The notes under the pieces: model-generated | Seen by the model: only the letters and a program-made list of their open reading frames with translations | Told to the model about the DNA's origin: nothing | Database searches by the model: none | Origin: Mesostigma viride | Lineage: Eukaryota; Streptophyta; Mesostigmatophyceae; Mesostigmatales; Mesostigmataceae | Assembly: GCA_009746045.1 (NCBI GenBank) | Contig: RPFO01000389.1 | Location: forward strand, 89,501 to 153,500 | Direction: 5' to 3' | Length of the DNA: 64,000 nt | Position numbers and translations under genes: made by a program | Shown here: positions 23,480-34,931 of the stretch, piece after piece | Layout: each line of letters opens with the position of its first letter | How positions within the stretch are numbered: the first letter of the stretch is position 1

Positions 23480-23712
23480 TGATGTGGATACCAAAGCAGA
23501 GGTCTCTGTCACCTCGCCCTTTAATGCTTTGCTGGATAAGTATTCCCTTGAACCCAGTCCATGGACTATTGTCCAAGACTTTGCGGGTAACACTGATCAT
23601 CAAGTTCTTGGGAATATCACTATCCCATTCTTGGGTGAGTCTTTGACACTTTGTGTTGTTGATGGCTATAAGGGACCACTCTCTCATTGGCCAGCCATTC
23701 TTGGTGACTCCC
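23480..23712 (+). CDS. Retropepsin-like segment of Copia B
   Basis: Reads FDVDTKAEVSVTS, then ITIPFLGESLTLCVVDGYKG, then AILGDS. Position (after integrase, before RT) and pattern match the segments in elements A and C. Confidence 0.5.
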
Positions 23713-23999
23713 GGTGTTACCATTGTTGATGGCCCCAATAACACAAAGAGTCTCCTAAAAACCCATTGTGACCCAATTCCTCTGGAATCATTCAGATGTT
23801 CCTTGCCTCTTGAAATGTTCCAGAAGGCAAATTGGAAGACCGCCTGTGTCGGTTCAGTAATAAAAGGAGCAGAATGGGGAAGGGATATACCCCCAGCTTC
23901 TGAGCTGGTAGAACCTGCCCAGCTCAGTGTGACTTCTCTTGGTCTCACAAAAAGGTCATTTGCTGCTCATAGCCCCATGTCCTTTGATGATGTAGACCT

Positions 24000-25524
24000 G
24001 GATTGTCACACTTTCGCTGGCCTTGAGGCCTGGCGACTAGCATTGGTGCGTGCGCTCCAGGAGTGGCAAACGCTGGATGTTTTTGAAGGCATTTCAGAAC
24101 CTCCACCCAATGCTCAAATGCTTCAGTTGCGTTTTGTATGCAAGATGAAGAGCAAGCTTGGTGAGCCTCCCATACCAAACGCACGTCCAGTCGTAACCCA
24201 GTTCCATGGTACTACAGACTTTGATAAGGAGGAGCTGTACACTCCTGGCCTGTCACATCCTGTTCTCAGGCTTATTCTTAGTCTGTACCTTGGTGCTTTG
24301 GACTATGGCTTGGATTATGGAGCAGAAATTGATGACTTCACCAGGGCCTTTTTGCATGGTGATCCTCAGGTGGCCAGAGCCACTTGGCAAGCTCAAAGAC
24401 CCTGTTGTGTTAAGACCCCAGCATGCTGGATAGCTGAAGTAGGTCATCCCTACATGCAGCCTAAAGTGGGCTGGGAAGGACTGGTCAGCAGTCCAGTCAT
24501 CTGGTATGAAACCATTGCTCCTGCCATCCAGGAGAGATGTCAGATGCAACAATCTCATCTTGCTTATTGTCTCTTTGTGGGCAATCCAAGGACAACCCAC
24601 CTGGGCTACCTTACATGGGATGATATGCAACGCATTGGTCCCAAGGGATGGTTGAATGAGACCTATAAAAGGCTCAATGACAAGTCCCCTATTGGTACCA
24701 GAGCATGGTTTACTAAAAACAGCCAGGTACCTTACTGTGGCATTGGCTGTACCCTTTTCCAAGATGACAAAGGATGGCATCTTAAGCTGCAATCGGCGAA
24801 GGGGTATAAAGAAAAAGTAATAACTCAGTTGCCCAAGAGAGTAACTGAGGAGAATGCCCCTACGATTAAAGGTCAACTAGGTTGGCTGGCTGCCACAACT
24901 AACCCTGACCTGGCAGTACAGAGTAGGATGCCAGACTCTGTTATTGTAGGAGAAGGAAGGAGGTGCCTGGAGAGCTGCCTCAATGAATCTCCTGAGTTGG
25001 TGTTGTCTGGCGTAGACTGGCATAGGCGTATCATCATAGACGCCTATACAGATGCTAGCCAAGAGTCTAGATCTGCCAACAAGATTGGTGCCAGAGCCGG
25101 ATGTCTGATCACCATCAGGAATGAAGGCAAACAGCCCTCGTTGGTATACTGGTCCAGTAACCTTCAGAGGAGGCGGTTTGCTGGCATTGACACCGCTGAG
25201 TGCAGGGCATACGCCATGTGCATTCGCGATGCCATATACATAAGAGAGCTACTCTTATGGTGTCTGAGTCAGATAAGACCTCAACCTGTGATTGATGTCA
25301 GGGTTTATTGTGATAATAAGCCCGTGGTCTCTTTTATCGAGAATGAGAGGGCCACTACTACTGACTTGGACTACCTTGTGGCAAAGGAGTTGTCCAGCCA
25401 TCTGTATGACCATACATCTGCCAGGACATTCAAATCCTGCTGATGCTATGACCAAGCTTCCACGACTGGCCCTTAATGGGTACCAGTTGCTGCGGTCCTT
25501 GATGGCTGGGAAACCCTTGTCATA
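24000..25524 (+). CDS. Reverse transcriptase and RNase H region of Copia B (fossil)
   Basis: Contains ARPVVTQFHGT, IDDFTRAFLHGD, WEGLVSSPVIWYE, YCGIGCTLFQDDKGW and LGWLAATTNPDLAVQSR. RNase H follows with DAYTDASQESRSANK, GIDTAECRAYAMCIRDAIY and a NPADAMTKLP ending. These match RT and RNase H of elements A and C motif by motif. Confidence 0.85.
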
Positions 25525-25693
25525 AGGAGTAATCTGGGAGCCTGAGCCTAATGCTCCTCCTGTAGGTTTTTATCCCCCTGGAGGTTTTGTCCTCTCTGGA
25601 GAAGAGGTTTTCCTTCAGATTTGGGTTTTCCCTACAGCAGGTTACACCAACCATGCAATGATGAGATGCAAACTTTATAAGACCCAAGTAAGT

Positions 25694-26369
25694 TGTTACG
25701 TCCCAGCCCAGACACACCTAGCCTGAGCCACGTAGCGAAAGATCTACCATGCCGGAATTAGGAAGATTCAAGGTGGCCTAATGCAGATTGCGCTTCACGA
25801 CTGGGGTCGTGAGATATCTGGCACCGCGACTTGATGCCAAGCTAATTAATACACACTTATAATGGCTAGCAATACCAATTACAAATGGATAGTTGCCCCA
25901 GGTTTAATGTGTAGGCGTATTCGCACTTATCATTCATCAAACCAAGAGGACGAGACTCTCGTCCTCGGACCAATTTCACCTACTAACTAAGGTCTGCCAC
26001 TACGCTGGCAAGGGGCGCCGACATGGCGCCGACCTTCCAAAGCATGCAGTCCACACAAGATCCTCGGGTCGACATCGACCCTCGCCTACAGAATCCACGC
26101 ATGAGTACAATATCTCAACTAGCTATAAAGTACGCAGCGCGGCGCGACTGCACCGGCCCCTAGACGATACACGCATACAACAACCTAGGCCCAAAATAAC
26201 TGGTCCGAATCACACAAACTGTCATAGTTCCATACAAAAGTCCTGACCAAGGGACAATTCCCAAATTAAGTCCCGAAATGAGTCCCAAAGTCCTACGGAC
26301 TATGACAACAAGTCAAACTACATAATATATTCCATTGTTACGTCCGTCCAAAAGGGCCGGGACGTAACA
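25694..26369 (-). repeat. LTR of an unassigned element, minus orientation
   Basis: 676 bp bounded by TGTTACGTCCCAGCC and GGCCGGGACGTAACA, a near-perfect 15-bp inverted pair with TG...CA ends. Just outside the right edge is CTCCTCCCCCCCCACGGGGG. On the minus strand this is a purine tract directly before the LTR, so this looks like the 3' LTR of a minus-strand element. No second LTR is found and the immediate flanks (TAAGT, CTCCT) do not match. Confidence 0.65.
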
Positions 26370-28064
26370 CTCCTCCCCCCCCACGGGGGTCGGTAGTCCC
26401 TACCGTACAAGAGATAGAAAGGAAACAAGTAAGCTACGCTACTATAAGAGTACTATGTCCCAACCCCGGTTCACCCGCGGGTTAGTAATACCAATTCCTC
26501 TAGAGGTCGATACACAGGACCAACCCTGACGTAGTAGCATGAAACAGGATGACAGGATCATTCCGCCATCCGTAATAAAACTCTCACAACCATCTCAGTG
26601 ACCGCCGTTGTTGACGCGCCGATCCACTGGAGCCATCTTAGGGGGCGCCACCGCGTGCCCTATCCCATCCACATAATAATGCACAGTCCATGTAATCCCG
26701 CGCAACCAGTCCTGAGGTCCTGAGCAGCCTCAAACTTGATGAAATGTTGACCATAGGGGTACTATGTCCCAGCCCTTGTGCACCAACGGGCCAGTGAAAC
26801 CAGGTCCCCCCAGACTTGCCACGCAAGGGCAACTCTTTATAAAGCCAATCGGGACTGTCAGCAGGAGGGAATATTTTTCATGCATACAACTTGATGATCC
26901 GGCCGACGAGGTGGCCAGTCATGTATCCCGTCCAGCCGAAACCCAGCCTTACAGCGCGACTGATGCGCGTAATCACATGACGATTAAGAAGTACTACTAG
27001 CGTCGACGACGGTGAGGCACAGCATGCAGTGCAGGCCCCATGCTCAGAAGCGAGGGCGTGCACCAGAAGAATCTGATCCATCGCCTCACTACCGACAGCT
27101 GTACGCGTCCTCTCAAATACAGGCGCGCCGTGAGCCAATTACCGACCATGCAACGTGGCCGTCCCTGGCCGCCGCTGGAGTGGCTGTATAGCGGGGGAAG
27201 CCCTAGCGTGGCCGCTAGAGTGCGCCTCCCCTGCACCTGCGAACGCATGCAGGTGCCCGCAAGGCCCTAGTGTGTCCACTAGAGTGCGCCCTGCCGTCTC
27301 TATCCAGCGCAGGAAACAGGCAAAGTCGATCAACACCGGAAACTTGGATATAATATGGCACGCTAAGTGCCCAAAACTAGCAGGGCCCCAGCGTGTCCAC
27401 TGGAGTGCGCCCTGCCAACTCCTCCACGAAGCTGCAGTAGTTTAGGCACAACACCACTCCGGCCGACGTGCATAGACCAGAGCAGTCGCCGGTCCCCGCA
27501 TTCCTTACTGCCAATGTGCCTGAACTCCACCGCAAGCGGGGGAAAACTCCTCAGCTCTCAGTCACACCCTCCGTGACACTTGCACAGCAAGAGCACGGCT
27601 GATGTTTGCGCAGGCCCATAAGCATGTGATGCTCAAGGCCGCCGACGTGGACTGCATAGCGCCCGCAATGCCCGCACTTATACAATGCAATGGGCAGGTC
27701 GGGGAATGACACGCCTTGCAGGAACTGCCGTATCAGTAACGTTGCCCCTGCGAGACACCGTGCTGCTCATGGAGTAGGGCCGAAGCAATCCCGCAGTCCC
27801 AAACAAGAGGGCCTCGGGCTTGATCGCGCCCAGCACACAGGTGCTCCAGCACATACAGCGATCGTGGGCCGGGGTCAATCCCGCGCACGACCGATCACCG
27901 CCTGTCCACCCCGCTTGGATGTCTTGCCCAGAAGCCCGATTCCCGCAACAGAAACACGCCCCTATGTATTGAGTCCCCACCGCGCATTGCCACATCCCCC
28001 ACTCGAAGCTTGAGGGCCTCTCACCACCCCTGTACCATGCAGTGCATGGCCATGGGGTATAGTA
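26370..28064. other. Probable decayed internal region of the LTR element at 25.7 kb
   Basis: No intact gene. A phrase of about 13 bp, TACTATGTCCCAACC or TACTATGTCCCAGCC, appears at about 26452 and 26760. AGAGTGCGCC-type phrases recur near 27220, 27290 and 27400. A minus-strand stretch near 27960 contains CFCCGNR, faintly like a gag zinc knuckle. These are weak hints only. Confidence 0.35.
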
Positions 28065-28068
28065 CATT

Positions 28069-29117
28069 TGTCACGTCCGTGATCATTTACGTCCGTGCAC
28101 TCAAGAAGTTACGCGGTTGCCGTAATCGGAATCGTTACCGACGTTTGGTTGGTTCCGATTCAGTAGGCCGCAGGCTTTGTTCCTTGGGCCGGTGTGGAGC
28201 GCCGCGCCGGAAAGGCCTGAATTTCTAGAGTGACAGTCTTAGGTGACCTGACTTAGGTTCAGGCGCAAGACTTTGGGGCGCAAAGCCTTGGTGGCTTGCG
28301 CAATATTCCGGTGCGTGACATTTGGCAGTTATGAATCTTTTGTATTGTCCAGACGGAATGATGTTCAGTCCATCTGACAAAGCTAGATACGCAGATCGTA
28401 GTGTGCGGTGTGCTGGCTCGCACGTGGTTGTCGAACAGACTTGCTCTGCATTTTGCTGGCAGTCTAACTGCACGTCAGGCGGCTTGCTGGCAAATGCGAC
28501 AGCGCATGGATGCCGGGATTTTTGGAGGTATTTAGGAGCAGCGCAGCGGCCATGGTGGTCGTTGTTCGCTCGTTTCTCTCCCTCACAACTAGTTTGTTGT
28601 CTTCATGGGGTTAAACTTCTCGAACAGCCCGGAGCAGCCCCCGTGAGTGGTTGCATGTCGTTGCCATGACGATGGTTGATAAGATTGACAATGGTTTGAT
28701 CCGGTTGGGATGTTGTTGGCATTGTGGACGAGAAACGTTCTGCTGACCCGGGAACAGTCCCGGGAAAGGGCCGGTTCGTCGTTGGCCAGTGTGCCAGTAA
28801 CTGGGACATGAGCGCAGAGTCACACAGTTGATATAGATTATGACGTAAGTAAACACTGTTGCGCCACAGTGGCGTCATGGTCGGTCTGTGGTGATTTCGA
28901 TGGGTCTCAAGGATATGTAGTTACTGTTACAGTTGCGGCAGCACAACTCGGCATTCATTGTAATTTGTCAAATGTTATGGAATGAATGGTTTGGGCATTG
29001 CTTTCATCATAAAGCATTATTGCAATCTTCATAATATAAATATCGGCTGGCTGCGCTGCCTGTCATGAAGGTGGTGGTGCCGTCAAGGACCACACCTATC
29101 ATTTCCACATTATTTAA
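28069..29117 (+). repeat. Direct repeat A1
   Basis: 1049 bp, almost identical to 29518-30566. Open frames inside (for example 28322-28669) recur in the second copy only because the DNA is duplicated. Confidence 0.95.
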
Positions 29118-29199
29118 ACGAGCGAACAACCCTTGGCGGGTTCAGTTCGGACAGCCTGAGCCGGAGATATACCCAAGCTGCTTGCAGAATCAAGCACTT

Positions 29200-29335
29200 G
29201 GAAGAGGATTAAGCTTATCCTTTAAAAAGCTATGAAGAGGATTAGGCTTATCCTTGAAAAAGCCATGAAGAGGATTATGCTTATCCTTGAAAAAGCACTG
29301 AAGAGGTTATTGCTTAGCCTATTTGAAAAGCATGT
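29200..29335 (+). repeat. 33-bp tandem repeat, about four copies, inside segment M
   Basis: Units start with GAAGAGGATTA and contain GCTTATCCTTGAAAAAGC. The last unit is diverged. Confidence 0.85.
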
Positions 29336-29426
29336 GTGGTCCTGTCGTGGGAATTTTTTTTTCCCTATGTGATCCTCTTTTTGACTTTTTGGCTCTTCAT
29401 TTTTTCGAGCTAAAAAGTGGGGGGGA

Positions 29427-29515
29427 ATATAGTGGATCACACACAAGAGTACTCTATTGCTATGGATATGCCTTCCAAGTGATAGGCTAGGATATAATGG
29501 CACGCAAACGCGACA
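29427..29515 (+). repeat. Direct repeat B1
   Basis: 89 bp, repeated at 30568-30656. Its right end and the start of A2 form the palindrome GACAGCTGTC. Confidence 0.93.
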
Positions 29516-29517
29516 GC

Positions 29518-30566
29518 TGTCACGTCCGTGATCATTTACGTCCGTGCACTCAAGAAGTTACGCGGTTGCCGTAATCGGAATCGTTACCGACGTTTGGTTG
29601 GTTCCGATTCAGTAGGCCGCAGGCTTTGTTCCTTGGGCCGGTGTGGAGCGCCGCGCCGGAAAGGCCTGAATTTCTAGAGTGACAGTCTTAGGTGACCTGA
29701 CTTAGGTTCAGGCGCAAGACTTTGGGGCGCAAAGCCTTGGTGGCTTGCGCAATATTCCGGTGCGTGACATTTGGCAGTTATGAATCTTTTGTATTGTCCA
29801 GACGGAATGATGTTCAGTCCATCTGACAAAGCTAGATACGCAGATCGTAGTGTGCGGTGTGCTGGCTCGCACGTGGTTGTCGAACAGACTTGCTCTGCAT
29901 TTTGCTGGCAGTCTAACTGCACGTCAGGCGGCTTGCTGGCAAATGCGACAGCGCATGGATGCCGGGATTTTTGGAGGTATTTAGGAGCAGCGCAGCGGCC
30001 ATGGTGGTCGTTGTTCGCTCGTTTCTCTCCCTCACAACTAGTTTGTTGTCTTCATGGGGTTAAACTTCTCGAACAGCCCGGAGCAGCCCCCGTGAGTGGT
30101 TGCATGTCGTTGCCATGACGATGGTTGATAAGATTGACAATGGTTTGATCCGGTTGGGATGTTGTTGGCATTGTGGACGAGAAACGTTCTGCTGACCCGG
30201 GAACAGTCCCGGGAAAGGGCCGGTTCGTCGTTGGCCAGTGTGCCAGTAACTGGGACATGAGCGCAGAGTCACACAGTTGATATAGATTATGACGTAAGTA
30301 AACACTGTTGCGCCACAGTGGCGTCATGGTCGGTCTGTGGTGATTTCGATGGGTCTCAAGGATATGTAGTTACTGTTACAGTTGCGGCAGCACAACTCGG
30401 CATTCATTGTAATTTGTCAAATGTTATGGAATGAATGGTTTGGGCATTGCTCTCATCATAAAGCATTATTGCAATCTTCATAATATAAATATCGGCTGGC
30501 TGCGCTGCCTGTCATGAAGGTGGTGGTGCCGTCAAGGACCACACCTATCATTTCCACATTATTTAA
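29518..30566 (+). repeat. Direct repeat A2
   Basis: 1049 bp, the second copy of A1, joined to B2 with a single extra base. Confidence 0.95.
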
Positions 30567-30567
30567 T

Positions 30568-30656
30568 ATATAGTGGATCACACACAAGAGTACTCTATTG
30601 CTATGGATATGCCTTCCAAGTGATAGGCTAGGATATAATGGCACGCAAACGCGACA
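30568..30656 (+). repeat. Direct repeat B2
   Basis: 89 bp, the second copy of B1, forming the right end of the element. Confidence 0.93.
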
Positions 30657-30661
30657 CATTT

Positions 30662-30896
30662 CCCACGCTCCTTGCTATGATATGCTCACATGGGTCTTAT
30701 TGCACCCACAGTTTGCCGGATCGTTAGCCTGTCCTTTTCGCTAGCCGCGCCCGATTGCAGCTGTGGCATGCCTTTGGCATGAAGGAGACTGGGGGTCTCT
30801 GCCCTTTCTCCTGTAGTGCACACACAGGGATTAAAAGCACTTCGGTGCTCCGTGACTCCCCAACGGGAGCACGAGTTTAATTAATTAATTAATTAA
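30662..30896 (+). mobile_element. Short retroposon with stem-loop and (TTAA)n tail
   Basis: A 235-bp sequence ends in the stem-loop GTGCTCC...GGAGCAC followed by GAGTTTAATTAATTAATTAA. The same stem-loop and tail end the LINE at 47659-48216. The right target repeat TAGTACATTT (30897-30906) matches the left one, which is now split by the insertion of the split-repeat element (TAGTACATT at 28060-28068, and CATTT at 30657-30661). It is either a SINE sharing its tail with the LINE or a 5'-truncated LINE. Confidence 0.75.
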
Positions 30897-30906
30897 TAGT
30901 ACATTT

Positions 30907-32599
30907 TGCCGCCCACACAGCCCGCCCGCCATGCACAAGGAACGCCATGCTCTGAGTCCCTCATCCATGCAACCTCATAGGCGCGCGGACACGAGCCACT
31001 TGCAACTCACGCTCGATCGGCCTCCACCAGTGGTGCAAGGAACAACTCCCTACCGGGCTCAGCCCACAGGAGGGACGCGAACACTGCGCGATGGTAGCCA
31101 TGCTCAGGGCAGTGACTAGGTGCTCAGACTCCAGCAGCTCGATCCTGCCTGCCTCTCAGTCTCGGGTCGCCGTTACTACAGTCCCCGTGACTCGTCCTCG
31201 ACGGCCAGATCCCGCACGTCCCATGTACCTCAGTGCTCTGCCATGGCTCAGCGCGCGTCAGCGCCGGGTCCGCTCAGAGCGGATGTACCGGCCCTATGCA
31301 GTGATACCGGGTGTTACTCGGACACCGGCAGTCTGCGGGGCGACAGCGCCACATCATGTGGCATCGGCACCATGCACGCGCACTGTTGAGGCGGTGAGAC
31401 AATGACCGGACACCGCCACCTGCTTCTGATGCAACCACGACCGGCACCAGCGCAACCAGTTGCAACCACGACCGGCTGGGTCATCCACCACTACTGCCGG
31501 CAGTACGTGCTGTCGCCATGCAACTGCACCGTGCCCGCATATGCTTGCAGCCCCGGGGGCCCTTACTCCCGACAGTCGCGGCGGACGCGGGCGCGCCCTG
31601 CATGCACGGTTACTCGAGCCCAGGAGTGCCCTGACCCAGCTAGGCGTCGACTCAATGCCGGGTAGCCAATTGGTTGGCTACCGACAATTCACCAAGGTGC
31701 TGTACATCTGTTTGCCGGCCGACCACGATTCAGTACAGGCTCCCCCCTGCCTGATCGCCCAGTCGCATCGGGGTTGCAACAGCCTCCATGCACCGTGCCG
31801 TCTCCATGCACCGTGCCGCACTAGTGAAATTAATCACGTGCAGGTGCACGAGAAGCCAAGCACGTCCCTCACGCGCTAGGAAGTCAGGGAGCCGTGACTC
31901 ATAGCCGCCAGCCGGAAGGCTCCCTATAATAATACTTGGCCGCATGCCATGGGACTCCGCGTCCGTTGGTCACGCGGGACGCGACGTGCAGTCAGACGGT
32001 AGTCTGGGGTCACTGGCACTCGCTGCCGAATCCGGCATCCCACGCGGAGATGCCTCGGTACGGACGCCTTAGTAGTAGAATCATCAAGCATCCGGTGAGC
32101 CCATGTCCAAAAAGGCCAGGACCATGTGCACATGCGGTGCTGAGTGCCTGACGTGGTCCTCTTCGGGACGACCCGTTCAAGCCCACCGCCAACTGCAGAT
32201 TATCCCATAGAGAATATATCATGGAGAAATTATATTATATAGAAAATAGAGAATATCGAAAATATATAATATCCGCACGCTGGCGCATCGATCCCTGGCA
32301 TGGCAGTAGAAGGGTCGTCGGATCCACGCGCGGCTGCGCGGTGGATTCCTACATAGATGGCCGGCTCGATCCAAAGCCGAACCGTGCCGATCATACAGGA
32401 GCTAGATATAGTTAAGAAGAGTATGGTATCATAAAGAAGTGTAGTGGACCAGTACAAGTACTTAGTATATAAAAGGTAGGTATAGTAGAGAAGTATATGG
32501 TATTATTAGTAGCCCTCTGGTTTCATACGCCCTGCGACCCCTCCCCTTCCCCCGGGGACGACGCATCCACGCGATCGTCCAATTACTGCCAAGGAGTCA
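30907..32599. other. Intergenic, no gene recognised
   Basis: Short frames only. About 32215-32280 and 32395-32510 are AT-rich with repeated TATA/GAATAT phrases. No transposon ends were identified. Confidence 0.4.
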
Positions 32600-32990
32600 A
32601 GGATGCTGGACCGCCGGGCGCTCGTGTGTAATGCTATGTGCCCTATACTCGCTGTCAGGGCACCACAAGGAACCATCGGGAAACCAAACCACTCGCCGGC
32701 GCACGCGAATGTCCACATCCTGCGCGTCCAAAGTCGAGCCCAATGATGATGTCCGCTGCGCCCAGCGGTGCGATGGTCGCAGCCAGGTCGAACGGGGTGC
32801 CTTGCAGCACACCTTTGATATCTGCCAGACCGGGCGATTGGTGTTGGCGACCATCCGAGTGGGTCAGATGCACGGCCGTCCGGTGTGGGGGCTGTGCGTC
32901 AGTCCCAGCCGGCGCACCAGTGCCGCGTTGATGAAGGACGTGGAAGCGCCTGTGACGACCAAAAACTTGACATCCATGACGGTTGGTTGG
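32600..32990 (-). mobile_element. Ty3/Gypsy protease fragment (fossil)
   Basis: The minus-strand translation includes TGASTSFINAALVRRLGL and IKGVLQGTPFDLAATIAPLG followed by ADIIIGLDF. These match the active-loop region and the C-terminal half of a Ty3/Gypsy retropepsin. No RT or integrase is seen next to it. The fragment is broken and isolated. Confidence 0.75.
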
Positions 32991-33153
32991 CCGTGTCTGA
33001 ATATATTATTACAATCTCATATATAAAATATCCCATTACCGCCAACGGTACCCTATATAAAACCACTAGTGCTAGACGCCTAATAGTAATTTCCCATTAC
33101 CGTCAACGGCGTCTATGCATGGGGTCAGTGTATGATTCCAAACACCCCCCTTA

Positions 33154-33272
33154 CTGCTGATAGCATGATAACAGGGTGACCTGCTACTGGGCAGGACCAA
33201 TGCACCCTTCGTACTACTGACATCATGATAACAGGGTGACCTGCTACTGTGCAGGACCAATGCACCCTTGGT
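33154..33272 (+). repeat. 60-bp tandem duplication
   Basis: CATGATAACAGGGTGACCTG recurs at 33164 and 33224, each followed by CTACTG(G/T)GCAGGACCAA. Two copies, nearly identical. Confidence 0.9.
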
Positions 33273-33428
33273 ATTTGGTACAGATGTGGGGCAAAACAGA
33301 CACCCCCCCCCCTTGCCCTACACAGGTGGGCATTCTCAGAATGGCTAAGGTGGCCAGCCACTAGGACTGGAAAAGCGCACCGGAGTGAACATATTATAAA
33401 AATATAATTATTACTTAAATATACATAT

Positions 33429-33492
33429 ATATTATAAAAATATAATTACTTACAGCAGAGTGAAATCACTCAAACCAAAGCAAACGCCCAGC
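33429..33492 (-). mobile_element. Short retroposon tail, second copy
   Basis: Shares the core with 20745-20855 as far as CGCCCAGCT and is flanked by ATATATATT on both sides (about 9 bp, in AT-rich sequence, so the duplication is less certain). Compared with the longest copy it is 5'-truncated when read on the minus strand. Edges are approximate. Confidence 0.65.
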
Positions 33493-33502
33493 TATATATA
33501 TT

Positions 33503-34078
33503 GTCGATTCCATCAAACTTTTTTGAGAGTTTGTTGATTCCCTGAATTGATAATAAAAAGCTGCTAGGAGGCCATGGAGACGAATTGTATTAGTGCACGC
33601 ACGAATTTTGAAGTGGCCCGCCGGAGCGGCTGGACAATATTTCCCAGTGAGCGCGCTGCCAAGTGTACTTGTGGGCAAATTTTAAGTGCCCCGTCACTTC
33701 GAGGTACTAAAAATTAGGCTACGGTACGAATTCAGCGAATTTCAGAGAATTTTCAGTCGAACGAAACGAAGTGACGCCACCTGCCAAAAAGTTTCTGTTA
33801 CGAATTTTCTAGTCCAACACTTGGCGCAAAAGGAAGTGACGGCAACTACCAAAACGTTTCCGCTACGAAAATTTCAGTCCCTGAGGCATCGGACAAAGTG
33901 CACGCGACAGCAGGAAAAGGTCAAGTTAAATAAAACTGGCGCAAAGTCCGGCCGGCGGAAAATTCGCTCGGCTGCAAAAATTTCGGCAAGAATTTCGGCG
34001 CAATGTCCGGTTTTCGGACGATTGAAACTAGCGTTTTTTTCTTGCAAAAATCTACCCCATTCCGCGTGGGACCACCCG
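33503..34078. other. Intergenic, possible old transposon end
   Basis: The phrases GAAGTGACG, TACGAAT and AAAGTTTC recur loosely between 33600 and 33900. A similar AGTGCA/CGAATTT flavour appears near 35060-35200 across the LINE fragment. No gene, and no ends that I can define. Confidence 0.3.
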
Positions 34079-34931
34079 GCAGTGGGATCTGCCTAACTCC
34101 CCTTCCCGCCCCTTTGCCTTCGCAGCCCTCGGGCTGTCGGAGAGACTCAGAGCCACGGGTCGGCAGTGAGCCAGGTTCGCCCCGCCTCGCGCGGCCGCCT
34201 CCGAAACCTCCTCAGACTGCACGCACTTCTTATGCGTGCAGACGCAGATTCATTCTACCTCAGTGGCCACCTGAGCCAACCGTCGGCGTCGCCTCGACGC
34301 GTTGGCGGGAAGAATCGAAACGGTGATTGAAAGCATTAGTCCTCAACCCGCCCCCCCTACCCCCCCACCTCCACCCACCACCCTGCTCCATCTCCGCCCC
34401 CACCCCCCCCTGCACCCTGCTTTTCGGTCAACGTGCGCCCTTGGTCATCGCCACCTTCAACGCCCGCACGCTCCAGCCCGATCGACGCTGACCGCTGTCA
34501 CTGCCTGCGCAGCAACGACTGTCAGTGCCATCGAGTCTCCAATCTTATTGGTTTCTGCATCGACAATAACATCGCCATCCTGGGAATCCAAGAACACAGG
34601 CGCACAACATCGGCCCGCGGACCGACTGCCCTTGCTGCTGACGACATCGACGGCTGGCGGTTTTAGTACGGAGGCGGCGACGGCACCGGGAACGGGGGCG
34701 TCGGTCTCCTCTGCTCCCCGCTCGCCGTACTCCACATGGGTGAACCCCAGCTGGTCAACGCTCGCCTCCTCGTGGCCACCTTCCATTCGATGGAGGGCCA
34801 CTCGACCTACGCCCTGACGGTGGGCGTCGGTTACGCACCACACTCCGGCCACCCTGCACAGGATCGCAAGGACTTCTTTGCTGCGCTGGAGAACCTGGCG
34901 AACGGCACCCGGCTGGTCGCAACTACCTCGT
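34079..34931 (+). mobile_element. LINE fragment: start of ORF2 with part of the endonuclease
   Basis: Aligns with the reverse complement of about 39345-40193. It carries the 5' side of ORF2 and part of an APE-type endonuclease (fragments such as ATFNARTL, LGIQEHR and GVGYAPHSGHPAQDRKDFF), split over frames. Both edges are abrupt: it lacks the reverse transcriptase and the LINE 3' end. It is not a simple 5'-truncated insertion and was probably cut by recombination. Confidence 0.8.

Larger units (their letters stand above)
8337..25693 (+). mobile_element. Copia-superfamily element B (old, host of nested insertions)
   Basis: The 5' LTR (8337 to about 8990) is clearly related to the LTRs of element A. 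About 700 bp of internal sequence follows before A is inserted. Internal sequence resumes at 18135 and leads into gag, integrase, a retropepsin-like segment, reverse transcriptase and RNase H, ending near 25524. Assigning the 8.3-kb LTR and the 18.8-25.5-kb coding part to one element is an inference from their continuity around A. Nested inside are Copia A, a 111-bp retroposon tail and a piggyBac-like element. No 3' LTR is seen; another LTR begins at 25694. The element is broken, with roughly five to eight breaks, and is older than everything inserted in it. Confidence 0.7.
28069..30656 (+). mobile_element. Element with split direct repeats (A1-M-B1-A2-B2)
   Basis: A1 (28069-29117, 1049 bp) is followed by a unique 309-bp stretch M (29118-29426), B1 (29427-29515, 89 bp) and GC. 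Then come A2 (29518-30566, 1049 bp), one T and B2 (30568-30656, 89 bp). A1 and A2 are almost identical (one difference seen); B1 and B2 look identical. The outer ends are TGTCACG and GCGACA, flanked by CATT on both sides. M ends in a purine-rich tract. The layout matches the split direct repeats of PAT/Ngaro-type DIRS elements, but a 4-bp target repeat and TG...CA ends would fit two LTRs placed back to back. No enzyme is encoded; it is non-autonomous or internally deleted, and young. Confidence 0.75.

Noticed and set aside
28322-30118. Two identical 115-codon frames as a duplicated gene
   Set aside because: They lie in the A1 and A2 repeats and are identical because the DNA is; no domain.
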